From NCBI RefSeq assembly GCF_003576525.1, contig NZ_QWUA01000026.1, forward strand, positions 1 to 57,724: a DNA stretch of 57,724 nt, read 5' to 3'. Positions 44,080 to 54,122 of this stretch are shown in pieces. Both the position numbers and the translations under genes were made by a program. Each line of letters starts with the position of its first letter. The stretch's first letter is position 1. This DNA comes from Rummeliibacillus sp. POC4 (GTDB lineage: Bacteria > Bacillota > Bacilli > Bacillales_A > Planococcaceae). The notes beneath the pieces are model-generated. The model saw only the letters and a program-made list of their open reading frames with translations, was not told where the DNA came from and did no database searches.

Positions 44080-44130
44080 ATAAGGATAGATGAGAATAGG
44101 ATGTTACTCTCCTATTCCATCTATCCTTTA
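44080..44130 (-). terminator. Terminator of the 58-residue ORF
   Basis: Very long stem AAGGATAGATGGAATAGGA / TCCTATTCTCATCTATCCTT on the minus strand, then TATTTATG. It ends ten bases after the ORF stop codon. Confidence 0.72.
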
Positions 44131-44140
44131 CTTTTGAATC

Positions 44141-44317
44141 TTAGTTACGATGCTCGACTAAATCAATGGCCCCTAGCACAACATGTGCTAAACCAAAGCC
44201 TATGATGGATCCTCGAATCCAAGGTGTTATACTTCTATTATTTCGCAATGCCACTCCAGTAGTTGTTACAGCAGTTCCAAGTATTGCTGGTATTAACCCC
44301 TCTCGTATGTTGTCCAT
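44141..44317 (-). CDS. Small membrane protein, 58 residues, unknown
   Basis: Read by eye on the minus strand. ATG 44317 has GAGGAGCG seven bases upstream, and TAA at 44141 is followed by a strong terminator. The product starts MDNIREGLIPAILGTAVTTT, continues GVALRNNRS, has a second hydrophobic stretch (GSIIGFGLAHVVLGAIDLV) and ends EHRN. Two amphipathic or membrane helices are likely. Site, length and terminator make this a real gene with good probability. The pattern resembles small spore or membrane proteins of Bacillales, but I cannot name a family. Confidence 0.62.
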   Translation of the reverse strand: MDNIREGLIPAILGTAVTTTGVALRNNRSITPWIRGSIIGFGLAHVVLGAIDLVEHRN

Positions 44318-44485
44318 ATTATAACGCTCCTCTCATTTATCCTTTGATTCCCCTTTATAATTTGCATTAACAATCTGTTTATACAGATGAACGAAAAATA
44401 TATGATGCCTCCAAAAGATAAATCCAATCTTTACTAATAAAATGCATTTCAATGCATACAAATAATTAGTAGCTAGTCAAATATC

Positions 44486-44962
44486 TTGGAGGTGGGTAAA
44501 ATTTTATCGGCTATTTTAGTCTTTATTGTCGTGTATTTACTGTTTAGTCTTTCCGGAATTCTATTTCCTGTTGATCGTACATGGTATGCATCGTTAAAAA
44601 AGCCCTCTTGGACACCCTCTGGTAAAACAATAGGAATGATTTGGGGCATTTTATATGCATTAATCGCATTGTCACTAGCTATTATTCAATATAAAATGGG
44701 ATTAAAAAGTACAAGCATTTCGTTTATCCTATTATGGCTTATCAATTATTTAGCCAATCAAGCCTTTAGCTTTTTCCAATTTACCGCCAAAAAACTCGAC
44801 TTAGCTTTTCTGGATACACTTGTAGTTGTCATCACTAATATTTTACTTATTTATTCAACCACTCAATATTCAGGACTTGCCGCTCTATTGCTAATCCCCT
44901 ACTTAATATGGTCTCTTATAGCTACCACATTAGCTTGGTCTATTTATCGTTTAAATTCTTAA
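44486..44962 (+). CDS. tspO: TspO/MBR family tryptophan-rich sensory protein
   Basis: Membrane protein with five helices that binds porphyrins. It shows the family features LFPVDRTWYASLKKPSWTPSG, IWGILYALIALSLAI, NYLANQAFSFFQF and the C-terminal LLIPYLIWSLIATTLAWSIY. Length (about 155) fits. The start is unusual: the clear site GGAGGTG (44488-44494) overlaps the in-frame TTG and GTG codons, and the only in-frame codon at normal spacing is ATT 44501, which also gives the N-terminus closest to the B. cereus protein as I recall it. TTG 44486 is given as the outer limit. Confidence 0.85.
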   Translation: MEVGKILSAILVFIVVYLLFSLSGILFPVDRTWYASLKKPSWTPSGKTIGMIWGILYALIALSLAIIQYKMGLKSTSISFILLWLINYLANQAFSFFQFTAKKLDLAFLDTLVVVITNILLIYSTTQYSGLAALLLIPYLIWSLIATTLAWSIYRLNS

Positions 44963-44965
44963 AAC

Positions 44966-44993
44966 AGAAAGCCATGCATTCGCATGGCTTTAG
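44966..44993. terminator. Hairpin between tspO and DUF378 gene
   Basis: Perfect stem AAAGCCATGC / GCATGGCTTT with a four-base loop, between convergent genes; only short T-runs, so a weak terminator. Confidence 0.6.
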
Positions 44994-45001
44994 GATTCTT
45001 A

Positions 45002-45310
45002 CTATTTGTTGGCGTCTTTATCTTTGACATCTGTAAAATCTGCTTCTTCACCAAATTCAGTGGACAATTCAGAATTTCTTCCGTATTGGCGTTCTGATTC
45101 TGTATGTTCTTCACTATCCAAAGGAGCAAATAAAAGACTTATACAAACCAGACCGCTTAAACCTACAAGACCAAAAATGACTCTTGATAAAAAGGCGCTT
45201 TCTCCTCCAAATAGGTTTGATACTAAATCATATCTAAAAAACCCAATTAGACCCCAGTTGATAGCCCCAATAATTACTAAAGCTAAAGCTATTCTTTTTA
45301 ATACTTCCAT
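45002..45310 (-). CDS. DUF378 membrane protein (YuzA-like)
   Basis: 102-residue protein with two membrane helices (about 8-27 and 43-62) and the DUF378 hallmark ALVIIGAINWGLIGFFRYDLV, followed by GLVGLSGL. After the second helix comes an unusual acidic tail of about 35 residues (EEHTESERQYGRN... EEADFTDVKDKDANK) that goes beyond the usual family length of 60-75. Ribosome binding site GGAGGTG. Function unknown. Confidence 0.82.
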   Translation of the reverse strand: MEVLKRIALALVIIGAINWGLIGFFRYDLVSNLFGGESAFLSRVIFGLVGLSGLVCISLLFAPLDSEEHTESERQYGRNSELSTEFGEEADFTDVKDKDANK

Positions 45311-45435
45311 GGATATTACACCTCCTTCAACAAATGATAAGAATCAAACTTATCTTCTGCATTTAGGAAAATTTAATACTAAAACAGAGAATATACCGAA
45401 AATATTTTATGGCCCTGTTTATATTCTTTTCCAAA

Positions 45436-45478
45436 TAAAAAGCCCTTATCGAATAAAACTTCGATAAGAGACTTTTTT
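45436..45478 (-). terminator. Terminator of the YkuI-like gene
   Basis: Minus-strand stem CTTATCGAA / TTCGATAAG and a TTTTT tail, 15 bases past the stop codon. Confidence 0.7.
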
Positions 45479-45492
45479 ACACTAGGAATGAT

Positions 45493-46698
45493 TTAATTTA
45501 CAATATTATGTTGCATTAAATAACTATACGTAATATCCACAAATAAAAATTCATGCTCATTTAAAGCCATTGAATAGGTACGAGTTAGCTCACCAGTTTG
45601 AATATCGCTATATATAGTGGATAAATCACCTTTTGCATGATTTTGCAATTTTATAATATTCAGAAGAAAATAAGGACGCCAACTCCAATTTTTTCCTATT
45701 GCCTGTTCTTCTATATTCCATTCATTGTTTAGTCTAACGATATTAGGTGAAATTTGAAAACCTTCATCATTACAAATGTACAATCGAAAGGCGTAATTTT
45801 CTAATTTTTCAGCCAGTTCATAAAGACTTTCAATATTCAAACTCGTAGGACTAATCTGCTTTACCATCGTTGTAATGTGCTTTTGAAGATTATTTATCTC
45901 TTCGTATTTTAAAGCCAAAATCTTTTTCTCAGTCGAAATAAATTGCTGACATTCGCTTCTAAAACGTGTCTTTAAAATGTCACGATTAAGAAATTGATTA
46001 GATGGTTTTTCTAAATAGGCACCTTTAAAATAGCGCGCTCCGTTTTTCCAAGCATAATGCAACTCATAGCTCGTTTTAATATTATCAAACATAAATGCTG
46101 CACCCATTTTAACTGCAATGGACTGAATAGTGGTGAACATATGATTTTGAGTTCCCCAAGCGTCATAATCAAGGCCACTCACTTCCATTTTCAATACTGA
46201 AGGTTCTAAAAGTAAAATTTGATCCAATTTACTGTCAGGTCCAATATCAGCCATGACAGTTTTTACTCCGTATGTCTTAATATAGTATATTGGATGTCTA
46301 AATTGATTGATATCCCCTTTAAATTTTTGCATTGGAATTTGTAAATAAATATGTGGTAAAAGACTTTCCTCTACTAAATCGGTTAGCGTTTTAAAATAGG
46401 CTTCACCGAAGTCCAACATCAACAAATTTGGATTACATGGTATATAGAGATTCGTTTCTTTCAATGCATCAGTCGCGAGTTCTATCGCCTTTTTTATCAA
46501 AATTTGTTCCACTTCTGCACGAATATCAGCTGGAACTGTTTCATCATATGTAAATTCAACAATATTGAAATTGTGAGTATCATTGTTCAATTGGCCAATT
46601 ACTTCATAAGCAACTATGACATGCTCATCTGCACTAAAAATCGGTTCAAACAATATTTCAATCTGATCTAATTGATCGAGAAGGTCGAGAACATCCAT
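45493..46698 (-). CDS. ykuI: YkuI-like EAL-domain protein (probably a c-di-GMP sensor)
   Basis: 401-residue protein that follows B. subtilis YkuI through its length: EAL domain (1-250) and a PAS-like YkuI_C domain (about 250-401; FRLYICNDEGFQIS, NWSWRPYFLLNI, LTRTYSMALNEHEFLFVD). In place of the EAL motif is EVI (VAYEVIGQL), and in place of the DDFG metal motif is ADIG (VKTVMADIGPDS), so one metal-binding aspartate is missing. Enzyme activity is thus doubtful, and a c-di-GMP-binding or other sensor role is more probable. The start codon (ATG 46698) lacks a strong Shine-Dalgarno. It is monocistronic. Confidence 0.85.
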   Translation of the reverse strand: MDVLDLLDQLDQIEILFEPIFSADEHVIVAYEVIGQLNNDTHNFNIVEFTYDETVPADIRAEVEQILIKKAIELATDALKETNLYIPCNPNLLMLDFGEAYFKTLTDLVEESLLPHIYLQIPMQKFKGDINQFRHPIYYIKTYGVKTVMADIGPDSKLDQILLLEPSVLKMEVSGLDYDAWGTQNHMFTTIQSIAVKMGAAFMFDNIKTSYELHYAWKNGARYFKGAYLEKPSNQFLNRDILKTRFRSECQQFISTEKKILALKYEEINNLQKHITTMVKQISPTSLNIESLYELAEKLENYAFRLYICNDEGFQISPNIVRLNNEWNIEEQAIGKNWSWRPYFLLNIIKLQNHAKGDLSTIYSDIQTGELTRTYSMALNEHEFLFVDITYSYLMQHNIVN

Positions 46699-46872
46699 CT
46701 ACTAATCCCCCATTCTAACATACTGTCTATATTATATCTTATATTTCTATGCTAAGCATCGACACATTTATTATTATTTTTGAAATATATTAATATTCGA
46801 TACATTCAATTTAGTAATTCTCACAGCATTTACGTTTACTTTTAGCTGTTTAAAGCCATCCTAATTGATGTG

Positions 46873-46913
46873 TAAAAAAGCCACCTCTCAATTTTTTGTG
46901 AGAGATGGCTTTT
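46873..46913 (-). terminator. Terminator of groESL
   Basis: Stem AAAGCCATCTCTCA / TGAGAGGTGGCTTT (minus strand) and U-run, about 100 bases past the groEL stop. The rest of 46699-47016 shows no gene. Confidence 0.75.
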
Positions 46914-47016
46914 GATTTACGATTCATCTATAAGTAATACTACTTTTTATAGAAGGAACGAAAGGCTTAAATTTAGAACAATTCAAACTGAATTGAATAT
47001 CGTCTAAACTTTGGTA

Positions 47017-48666
<1,650 letters not shown>

Positions 48667-48696
48667 TTATCTATTTTTTATTTGATCATTAATTTA

Positions 48697-48981
48697 TTAT
48701 TCAACGACTGCTAGAACGTCTGATTCACGAAGAATTAAGAAGTCTTTACCTTCGTATTTTACTTCTGTACCTGAGTATTTAGAGAAGATGATGTTGTCGC
48801 CTTCTTTTACGTTAAGTGGCACTACATTACCACCATCTGTTAAGAATCCAGTACCAACTGCAACAACTTTACCTTCTTGAGGTTTCTCTTTTGCAGAGTC
48901 TGGTAGCACGATACCGAATGCAGTTTTTTCTTCAGCTTCGATAACTTCGATAATGATACGATCGCCTAATGGTTTTAACAA
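48697..48981 (-). CDS. groES: Co-chaperonin GroES
   Basis: 94-residue lid protein of the GroEL chamber: [12 protein letters not shown] at the start, the mobile loop [20 protein letters not shown] and the C-terminal [18 protein letters not shown] 48981 is chosen as start because AGGAGG is nine bases upstream and the protein then begins exactly as other GroES proteins; TTG 48990 touches the site itself. First gene of the operon, preceded by a CIRCE operator. Confidence 0.96.
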   Translation of the reverse strand: MLKPLGDRIIIEVIEAEEKTAFGIVLPDSAKEKPQEGKVVAVGTGFLTDGGNVVPLNVKEGDNIIFSKYSGTEVKYEGKDFLILRESDVLAVVE

Positions 48982-49027
48982 TTGAAACAACCTCCTAGAA
49001 TTATGAGTAAATATATTTTATATATTA

Positions 49028-49054
49028 TTAGCACTCCTTCTTATTGAGTGCTAA
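49028..49054. promoter_or_regulatory. CIRCE operator (HrcA site) of groESL
   Basis: Perfect consensus TTAGCACTC, nine bases, GAGTGCTAA. It lies between groES (start 48981) and a -10-like TATAAT on the minus strand at 49062-49067, so HrcA binding would block groESL transcription. Confidence 0.97.
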
Positions 49055-49175
49055 CACAATTATTATATTAATGAATTACAATTGTTTTTGCAAGTATGAA
49101 GCATAAAAAATTTTGTTTTTATCCGTTTATATTTTAAAATGAAGTAAATTAAGCAATTTAGAGAGGGTTCTGATT

Positions 49176-49901
49176 TTGAAATCCAAAAAAACAGCGTTAT
49201 ATATTTTACTGGTTTATATCTTAATGCAACTATCTGGTTTCTTTTTCATACGACCATTATTTCACTTTATCCAAGGTCGTAATCCTGAATTGAGCAAAAA
49301 TGAACTTATTTTAACTACAAATGGTTGGTACACCTTTATTAGTATGGGTATTGCTCTTATCATTTCCATACTATTAGTTTCACGTGACTCAAACTTTTGG
49401 AAAATCTATAAAGGTAACAAAGCTTCCCTTCCTATATCTATTCTATGGGGAATTATAGGATTCTTTATGGTAATGATTGGGCAGTCTATTGGTGCTATTA
49501 TAGAGAGTAATTTAGGTATTAAACAAGGTTCTGAAAATACTGCTAGTCTTTTATCAATAACTGATGTTGCACCGATTATAATCATTGCAATTGTCTTTTT
49601 TGGGCCAGTTCTTGAAGAGTTTGTATTCCGACGCGTTATATTTGGGTCACTCGTACAAACTACTAATTTCTTTGTTGCTGCCCTAGTTAGTTCAATTGTC
49701 TTTGCCATAATTCACCTAGATTTTCCACACATCATAATATATGCAATATCTGGCTTTATATTCGCATTCCTTTACCATAAGACAAAACGAATTATCACAT
49801 CTATTATTGCTCACATGATGTTAAATGGATTTATAACTATCGTTCAATTTTATAGAGAACCGATCAACGAATTCATAAAACAACTTCAACAAATGCAATA
49901 A
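49176..49901 (+). CDS. ydiL: CPBP-family intramembrane metalloprotease (YdiL-like)
   Basis: 241-residue membrane protein with about seven helices of the CPBP (Abi) family: motif 1 EEFVFRRVIFGS (Glu-Glu and Arg, near residue 150), motif 2 FAIIHLDF (His) and motif 3 AHMMLNG (His, Asn). The metal residues are all present, so it is likely active. It sits between groES and tatC, just as ydiL does in B. subtilis. TTG 49176 has GAGAGGG upstream. Targets are unknown; relatives process or mature prenylated or bacteriocin-type substrates. Confidence 0.87.
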   Translation: MKSKKTALYILLVYILMQLSGFFFIRPLFHFIQGRNPELSKNELILTTNGWYTFISMGIALIISILLVSRDSNFWKIYKGNKASLPISILWGIIGFFMVMIGQSIGAIIESNLGIKQGSENTASLLSITDVAPIIIIAIVFFGPVLEEFVFRRVIFGSLVQTTNFFVAALVSSIVFAIIHLDFPHIIIYAISGFIFAFLYHKTKRIITSIIAHMMLNGFITIVQFYREPINEFIKQLQQMQ

Positions 49902-49926
49902 TCTAGATAATTCTCCAGAAAAGAAG

Positions 49927-49963
49927 AAAATCCTTCTATCTATTTGATAGAAGGATTTTCTTC
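49927..49963. terminator. Bidirectional terminator overlapping the tatC end
   Basis: Perfect stem AAAATCCTTCTATC / GATAGAAGGATTTT with a five-base loop. It holds the tatC stop codon (49940-49942) and the last codons, and also serves the convergent protease gene. Confidence 0.8.
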
Positions 49964-50722
49964 TATGGAACTAATTGCAAGATCCATTTGACGTTGTTGT
50001 TCAGCTTTCAAATATTTTCGATAACCTATACGAGATATTATTATACTAATCTCATATAAGACACATAACGGAATCGCTACGATAAATAGCGATACAACAT
50101 CAGTTGGTGTAATTAAGTCAGCTACAACTAACAAGATAAAGTAAGCATACTTACGTACCTTACTTAACATTTGTGGTGTAATGATTCCTAAACGAGTTAA
50201 AAATAGTACAACCACAGGTAACTCAAAAACAATCCCGAAAGGTAAAGTAATCTGTATTAAAAATTGGAAATATTCATTGATACCAATTGTTTGTTGTACA
50301 TCTAATTCTGAAGACATCTTCTCCATAAAATTGATGATATATGGAAATAGAATTTCATATGAGAACAGTACACCACCAACAAACAATAGTACAATGTAAG
50401 GAATATATCTTAATGTTGCCCTACGTTCTTTGGCATATAATCCCGGACTGATAAAAGCCCAAAATTGATATAAGATAATAGGCGATGTTATAACAGTAGC
50501 CAGTATAAATATTACTTGAAAATAGATTTTAACAGGATCTGTTATTTTAAATGCATGAAGCTGTAGTTTCTTTGCTTCACTGCTATATTGTAAGAAATGG
50601 ATTAATGGCTCTGCTAAAAAGAAACTACCTATAACAGCAACCACAAAGAAAACGGCAACAATATATAGCCGCTTTCTTAACTCTTCTATATGTTCAACAA
50701 CAGTTAGTTCAGTATTATTCAT
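49940..50722 (-). CDS. tatC: Sec-independent translocase subunit TatC
   Basis: Receptor subunit of the twin-arginine translocase, 260 residues, six membrane helices. The family N-terminus VEHIEELRKRLYI (with the conserved Glu that reads the RR signal) and FWAFISPGLYAKERR are present. It is encoded 17 bases after tatA; the pair is the TatAyCy-type minimal Tat of Bacillales. The ATG has only a weak GGGATG-like site, so translation may depend on tatA. The tail is longer and charged (EQQRQMDLAISSIEENPS). Confidence 0.94.
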   Translation of the reverse strand: MNNTELTVVEHIEELRKRLYIVAVFFVVAVIGSFFLAEPLIHFLQYSSEAKKLQLHAFKITDPVKIYFQVIFILATVITSPIILYQFWAFISPGLYAKERRATLRYIPYIVLLFVGGVLFSYEILFPYIINFMEKMSSELDVQQTIGINEYFQFLIQITLPFGIVFELPVVVLFLTRLGIITPQMLSKVRKYAYFILLVVADLITPTDVVSLFIVAIPLCVLYEISIIISRIGYRKYLKAEQQRQMDLAISSIEENPSIK

Positions 50723-50739
50723 TCAACTAACATCCCAAC

Positions 50740-50934
50740 TTATTTATCTTCAGTTTTTGCAGATTCAGACACTTTTTTTGTTGTTTCGTCATCATCCGCT
50801 AAACCTTTAGTAGCGTTTTTAAATTCACGGAGAGTAGATCCCATTGCTTTACCAAGCTCTGGTAGTTTCTTCGGTCCGAAAATTAGTATGGCAACAATCC
50901 CTATGATAATAGCGCTCCCAGCACCAATTCCCAT
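50740..50934 (-). CDS. tatA: Sec-independent translocase subunit TatA
   Basis: 64-residue pore-forming Tat subunit: short N-terminus, one membrane helix (GSAIIIGIVAILIF), the hinge FGPKKLPELGKAMG, then an amphipathic helix (STLREFKNATKGL) and an acidic/Lys-rich tail. ATG 50934 is chosen over GTG 50943 since GGAGGTG covers the latter. Together with tatC it forms a two-gene operon that exports folded proteins. Confidence 0.94.
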   Translation of the reverse strand: MGIGAGSAIIIGIVAILIFGPKKLPELGKAMGSTLREFKNATKGLADDDETTKKVSESAKTEDK

Positions 50935-51028
50935 TACAGACACCTCCTCATAATATGACTTTATTTTAACCCAAAATTATATTTTTTACCATTTATACTA
51001 GTACCCTATTTGTGAATATTTTACGTCA

Positions 51029-51661
51029 CTACTTATCATTACGCATAAAATAGCTTAAAGTTTGCAATTCAATTGTAAGGTCAATAGTATGTACTCTAAC
51101 ATAGTCCGGCACACTTAATCTAACTGGAGTAAAATTCAATATTCCCTTCACCCCTATTGTTACTAACCTATCTGTCATAAATTGTGCTGAACGAGCTGGT
51201 ACAGTTAAAATTGGTAATTCCACATTATATTCTGCAAATTTCTCTTCTAATAGATCTGGTGGATAAACCGGAATATCATTAATATATTTTCCTTCCGGTG
51301 TACCACTCGTATCAAATGCCACAACAATTTTCATATTATGGCTCTTCTGAAAATTATATTTTAGCAAAGCACTACCGAGATTCCCTACCCCTATTATCGC
51401 TACATTCATTCGTTCATCTTGGTCTAATACCTGTCTAAAAACATCTAGTAAATATTGAACATCATATCCGTATCCTTTTTTACCGAGAGCCCCAAAGTAT
51501 GAAAAATCACGACGAATGGTTGCCGAATCGATTTTCATTGCTTCACTTAGTTCTTTAGAAGAAATTCTTACTTGTCCTGCTTCAGCAAAGTTTAGGATGA
51601 AGCGATAGTAAAGAGGAAGTCTTTTTGTAGTAGCTTGTGGTATTTTGTTTGAAGCTTTCAC
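51029..51661 (-). CDS. rex: Redox-sensing transcriptional repressor Rex
   Basis: 210-residue repressor that leaves DNA when NADH is high. Winged-helix N-terminus ([37 protein letters not shown]), then a Rossmann domain with [13 protein letters not shown] and LTVPA, and a C-terminal swapped helix. GTG 51661 is chosen as start since AGGAGG is seven bases upstream and the protein then begins as Rex proteins do. Divergent from ydiF, as in B. subtilis (ydiH-ydiF area). Confidence 0.93.
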   Translation of the reverse strand: MKASNKIPQATTKRLPLYYRFILNFAEAGQVRISSKELSEAMKIDSATIRRDFSYFGALGKKGYGYDVQYLLDVFRQVLDQDERMNVAIIGVGNLGSALLKYNFQKSHNMKIVVAFDTSGTPEGKYINDIPVYPPDLLEEKFAEYNVELPILTVPARSAQFMTDRLVTIGVKGILNFTPVRLSVPDYVRVHTIDLTIELQTLSYFMRNDK

Positions 51662-51697
51662 AATTTTTCCTCCTACAATCAATTCGAAATCCATTCA

Positions 51698-51726
51698 ATA
51701 GTACATGAGGATTGGCTATCTGTAAA
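51698..51726 (-). promoter_or_regulatory. Promoter of rex
   Basis: Minus strand -35 TTTACA (51721-51726), 17-base spacer, -10 TACTAT (51698-51703), 37 bases before the GTG start. Confidence 0.5.
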
Positions 51727-51736
51727 GCTATTCTCG

Positions 51737-51765
51737 TTGCACACATATGTATCTTCCATTAAACT
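51737..51765 (+). promoter_or_regulatory. Promoter of ydiF
   Basis: -35 TTGCAC (51737-51742), 17-base spacer, -10 TAAACT (51760-51765), 23 bases before the start. It is back-to-back with the rex promoter. Confidence 0.5.
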
Positions 51766-51788
51766 AGAATTGAACTGAGGTGTCTAAT

Positions 51789-53729
51789 ATGATCGTATTA
51801 CAGGTCAATCAATTATATAAATCATATATTGCCGATGAGATTTTAAGCGGCGTTAAACTCGAAGTGCAGCACCGGGATCGCGTAGCACTAGTTGGTCGTA
51901 ATGGTGCAGGTAAATCCACACTATTAAAAATAATTGCCGGAAAGCTTTCTTATGATTCCGGCGATATTATTATGCCAAAAGATATTCGACTAGGTTACTT
52001 AGATCAACATGCAGGCCTTGAATCTCCCCTTACTATTTGGGAAGAAATGATGACAATTTTCGAACCATTAAAAAAGCAAGAACAAAAACTTAGAAAATTA
52101 GAGCAGAAAATGGCTGAGCCTTCAATTTTTGAAGACGCAGATTCCTACTCTAAAATAATGGCTGAATACGACCAACTCCAACATGATTTTAAAGAGCAAG
52201 GCGGTTACCAATACGAAGCTGATACAAGATCTATTCTTCATGGTATGCAATTCTATCCTGACAGCTATGATCAGAAGATTTCTTCCTTATCAGGTGGACA
52301 AAGGACGCGACTTGCTCTCGCTAAGTTACTAATAAGTAAGCCTGAATTATTAATTCTCGATGAACCTACAAACCATCTAGATATCGAAACATTAAGCTGG
52401 TTAGAAAACTTCTTAAAAAATTATGATGGCGCTATTCTTATTGTATCTCATGACCGATATTTCTTAGATCAAGTTGTTTCAATTGTATATGAAGTCTCTC
52501 GTCATCACGTCACAAAATTTACTGGTAATTATAGTGATTATCTAAGTGAAAAGGCAAAGAACTATGAACGTGATCGTAAGCTCTATGAAAAACAACAAGG
52601 AGAAAAGGCAAAGCTTGAGACTTTTATCCAAAAAAACCTTGCGCGTGCCTCAACAACAAAGTTAGCTCAAAGCCGACGCAAAGTTCTTGAAAAAACAGAG
52701 TGGATGGATGCACCTGATGGCGATGAAAAATCTGCAACTTTTACTTTTGATATAAATCGACAAAGTGGAAATGATGTCCTATCTATTAATGACCTATCTA
52801 TTGGATATGACAATCATGCAATTTCAACTAATATTCAAATGCGCTTATACAGACAAGATCGTATCGCCCTCGTTGGACCAAATGGGGTTGGAAAATCCAC
52901 TTTACTGAAGACAATTGTAAAAGATAAACAAGCACTTGCTGGCGATATTCACTATGGAACCAATGTTCAAATTGGTTACTATGATCAAGAACTAGCCAAA
53001 CTAACAAGTAATAAAACAGTTTTAAAAGAGCTTTGGGATGAATGGCCTTTAATGAATGAAAAAGATATTCGTACTGTCCTTGGTCGTTTCCTATTCTCAG
53101 GTGAAGATGTAGATAAGATTGTTCACGATTTATCCGGTGGCGAAAAAGCACGACTTTCATTAGCAAAACTAATGCTACAAAAGTCAAATTTACTTATACT
53201 AGATGAACCGACTAACCATTTAGACTTGGATAGTAAAGAGGTTTTAGAAAATGCCCTTATTGACTATCCTGGTACATTACTTTTTGTATCTCATGACCGT
53301 TACTTTATCAACCGCATTGCCACAAAGGTTGTTGAACTATCAAATGACGGAGCAACTGAATATCTCGGCGACTACGATTACTATATTGAAAAGAAAAAAG
53401 AACTTGAAGAAATTGCAGCCGAAAAATTAGCAGCAATTCCCCAAATTCAAGATACTGTCGTAAAAAAACAAAAGAATAACCAAATCGATAAAGAAGCAAA
53501 GAAAAAGGAACGCAAAATAAGAAGACGTATTGAAGAAATTGAAGTCTCACTAAGTGACTTGGATCTTCAAATTAAAACTATAGAAGAGCAACTTTGTGAT
53601 CCAGAAATTTTCCAAAACCATGAAAAAGTAATGATATTACAAACTGAGTTAGAAACAATTAAAGAACAACGTGAAGAAATTGAATTAGAGTGGCTAGAAC
53701 TAAATGAGCAACTTGAGGAATTTGTATAA
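51789..53729 (+). CDS. ydiF: ABC-F family ribosome-associated ATPase (YdiF-like)
   Basis: 646-residue soluble protein with two ABC cassettes on one chain: Walker A GRNGAGKST (near 40) and GPNGVGKST (near 365), signatures LSGGQRTRLALAK and LSGGEKARLSLAK, Walker B LLILDEPTNHLD twice. A charged linker helix (P-site tRNA interaction motif, about 245-300) joins the domains and a long coiled coil of Lys/Glu (about 535-646) ends it. No membrane parts: ABC-F proteins act at the ribosomal E site. ATG 51789 follows GAGGTG. It is the gene next to tsaD in B. subtilis too. Confidence 0.92.
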   Translation: MIVLQVNQLYKSYIADEILSGVKLEVQHRDRVALVGRNGAGKSTLLKIIAGKLSYDSGDIIMPKDIRLGYLDQHAGLESPLTIWEEMMTIFEPLKKQEQKLRKLEQKMAEPSIFEDADSYSKIMAEYDQLQHDFKEQGGYQYEADTRSILHGMQFYPDSYDQKISSLSGGQRTRLALAKLLISKPELLILDEPTNHLDIETLSWLENFLKNYDGAILIVSHDRYFLDQVVSIVYEVSRHHVTKFTGNYSDYLSEKAKNYERDRKLYEKQQGEKAKLETFIQKNLARASTTKLAQSRRKVLEKTEWMDAPDGDEKSATFTFDINRQSGNDVLSINDLSIGYDNHAISTNIQMRLYRQDRIALVGPNGVGKSTLLKTIVKDKQALAGDIHYGTNVQIGYYDQELAKLTSNKTVLKELWDEWPLMNEKDIRTVLGRFLFSGEDVDKIVHDLSGGEKARLSLAKLMLQKSNLLILDEPTNHLDLDSKEVLENALIDYPGTLLFVSHDRYFINRIATKVVELSNDGATEYLGDYDYYIEKKKELEEIAAEKLAAIPQIQDTVVKKQKNNQIDKEAKKKERKIRRRIEEIEVSLSDLDLQIKTIEEQLCDPEIFQNHEKVMILQTELETIKEQREEIELEWLELNEQLEEFV

Positions 53730-53740
53730 TTCAATATTTA

Positions 53741-53786
53741 AAAAGGCTACTAAATGTCCATGTGCTAATACATTTAGTAGCCTTTT
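53741..53786 (+). terminator. Terminator of ydiF
   Basis: Perfect long stem AAAAGGCTACTAAATGT / ACATTTAGTAGCCTTTT, directly after the stop codon. Confidence 0.85.
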
Positions 53787-53921
53787 ATCGTTATTTTTTA
53801 AGATAACAGATCAACTTCAACGTCTCAAATAAAAGATCAAGAAAATTTTATCATGAATTATTTGTCGAATTGCTGTATATATTGTCTATATATTGGTCAA
53901 TACTAAATATTCATCATTTTT

Positions 53922-54092
53922 TTCTCCACAAATTTATACACATTATAAACCTTTATATTTCAATGTTTGAAAATACTTTTCCACATTATCCACAGATTTT
54001 ATATAAGTTACGCACAGATAATTGTGAAAAACTTACTACTATATATAGAAAACACACATTTTATCCACAACTTATCAACAAACTGTGGACTA
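53922..54092. promoter_or_regulatory. DnaA-box cluster in the ydiF-tsaD intergenic region
   Basis: Matches to TTATCCACA within 171 bases: perfect at 53986-53994 and 54061-54069; one mismatch at 53922-53930 (TTCTCCACA), 53934-53942 (TTATACACA), 53977-53985 (TTTTCCACA) and 54072-54080 (TTATCAACA); weaker ones at 54008-54016 and, on the minus strand, 54024-54032 and 54084-54092. The same intergenic region (gcp-ydiF) is a known DnaA-box cluster in B. subtilis. No gene is seen in the 53787-54122 stretch. Confidence 0.75.
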
Positions 54093-54122
54093 TTTTAGAA
54101 TTTTCTTATTATTTTTGCAAAG

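Noticed and set aside
51011-51026. TTGTGAATATTTTACG, half of a Rex operator, downstream of rex
   Set aside because: Only the left half fits TTGTGA-N6-TCACAA, and it lies past the rex stop, not at a promoter.
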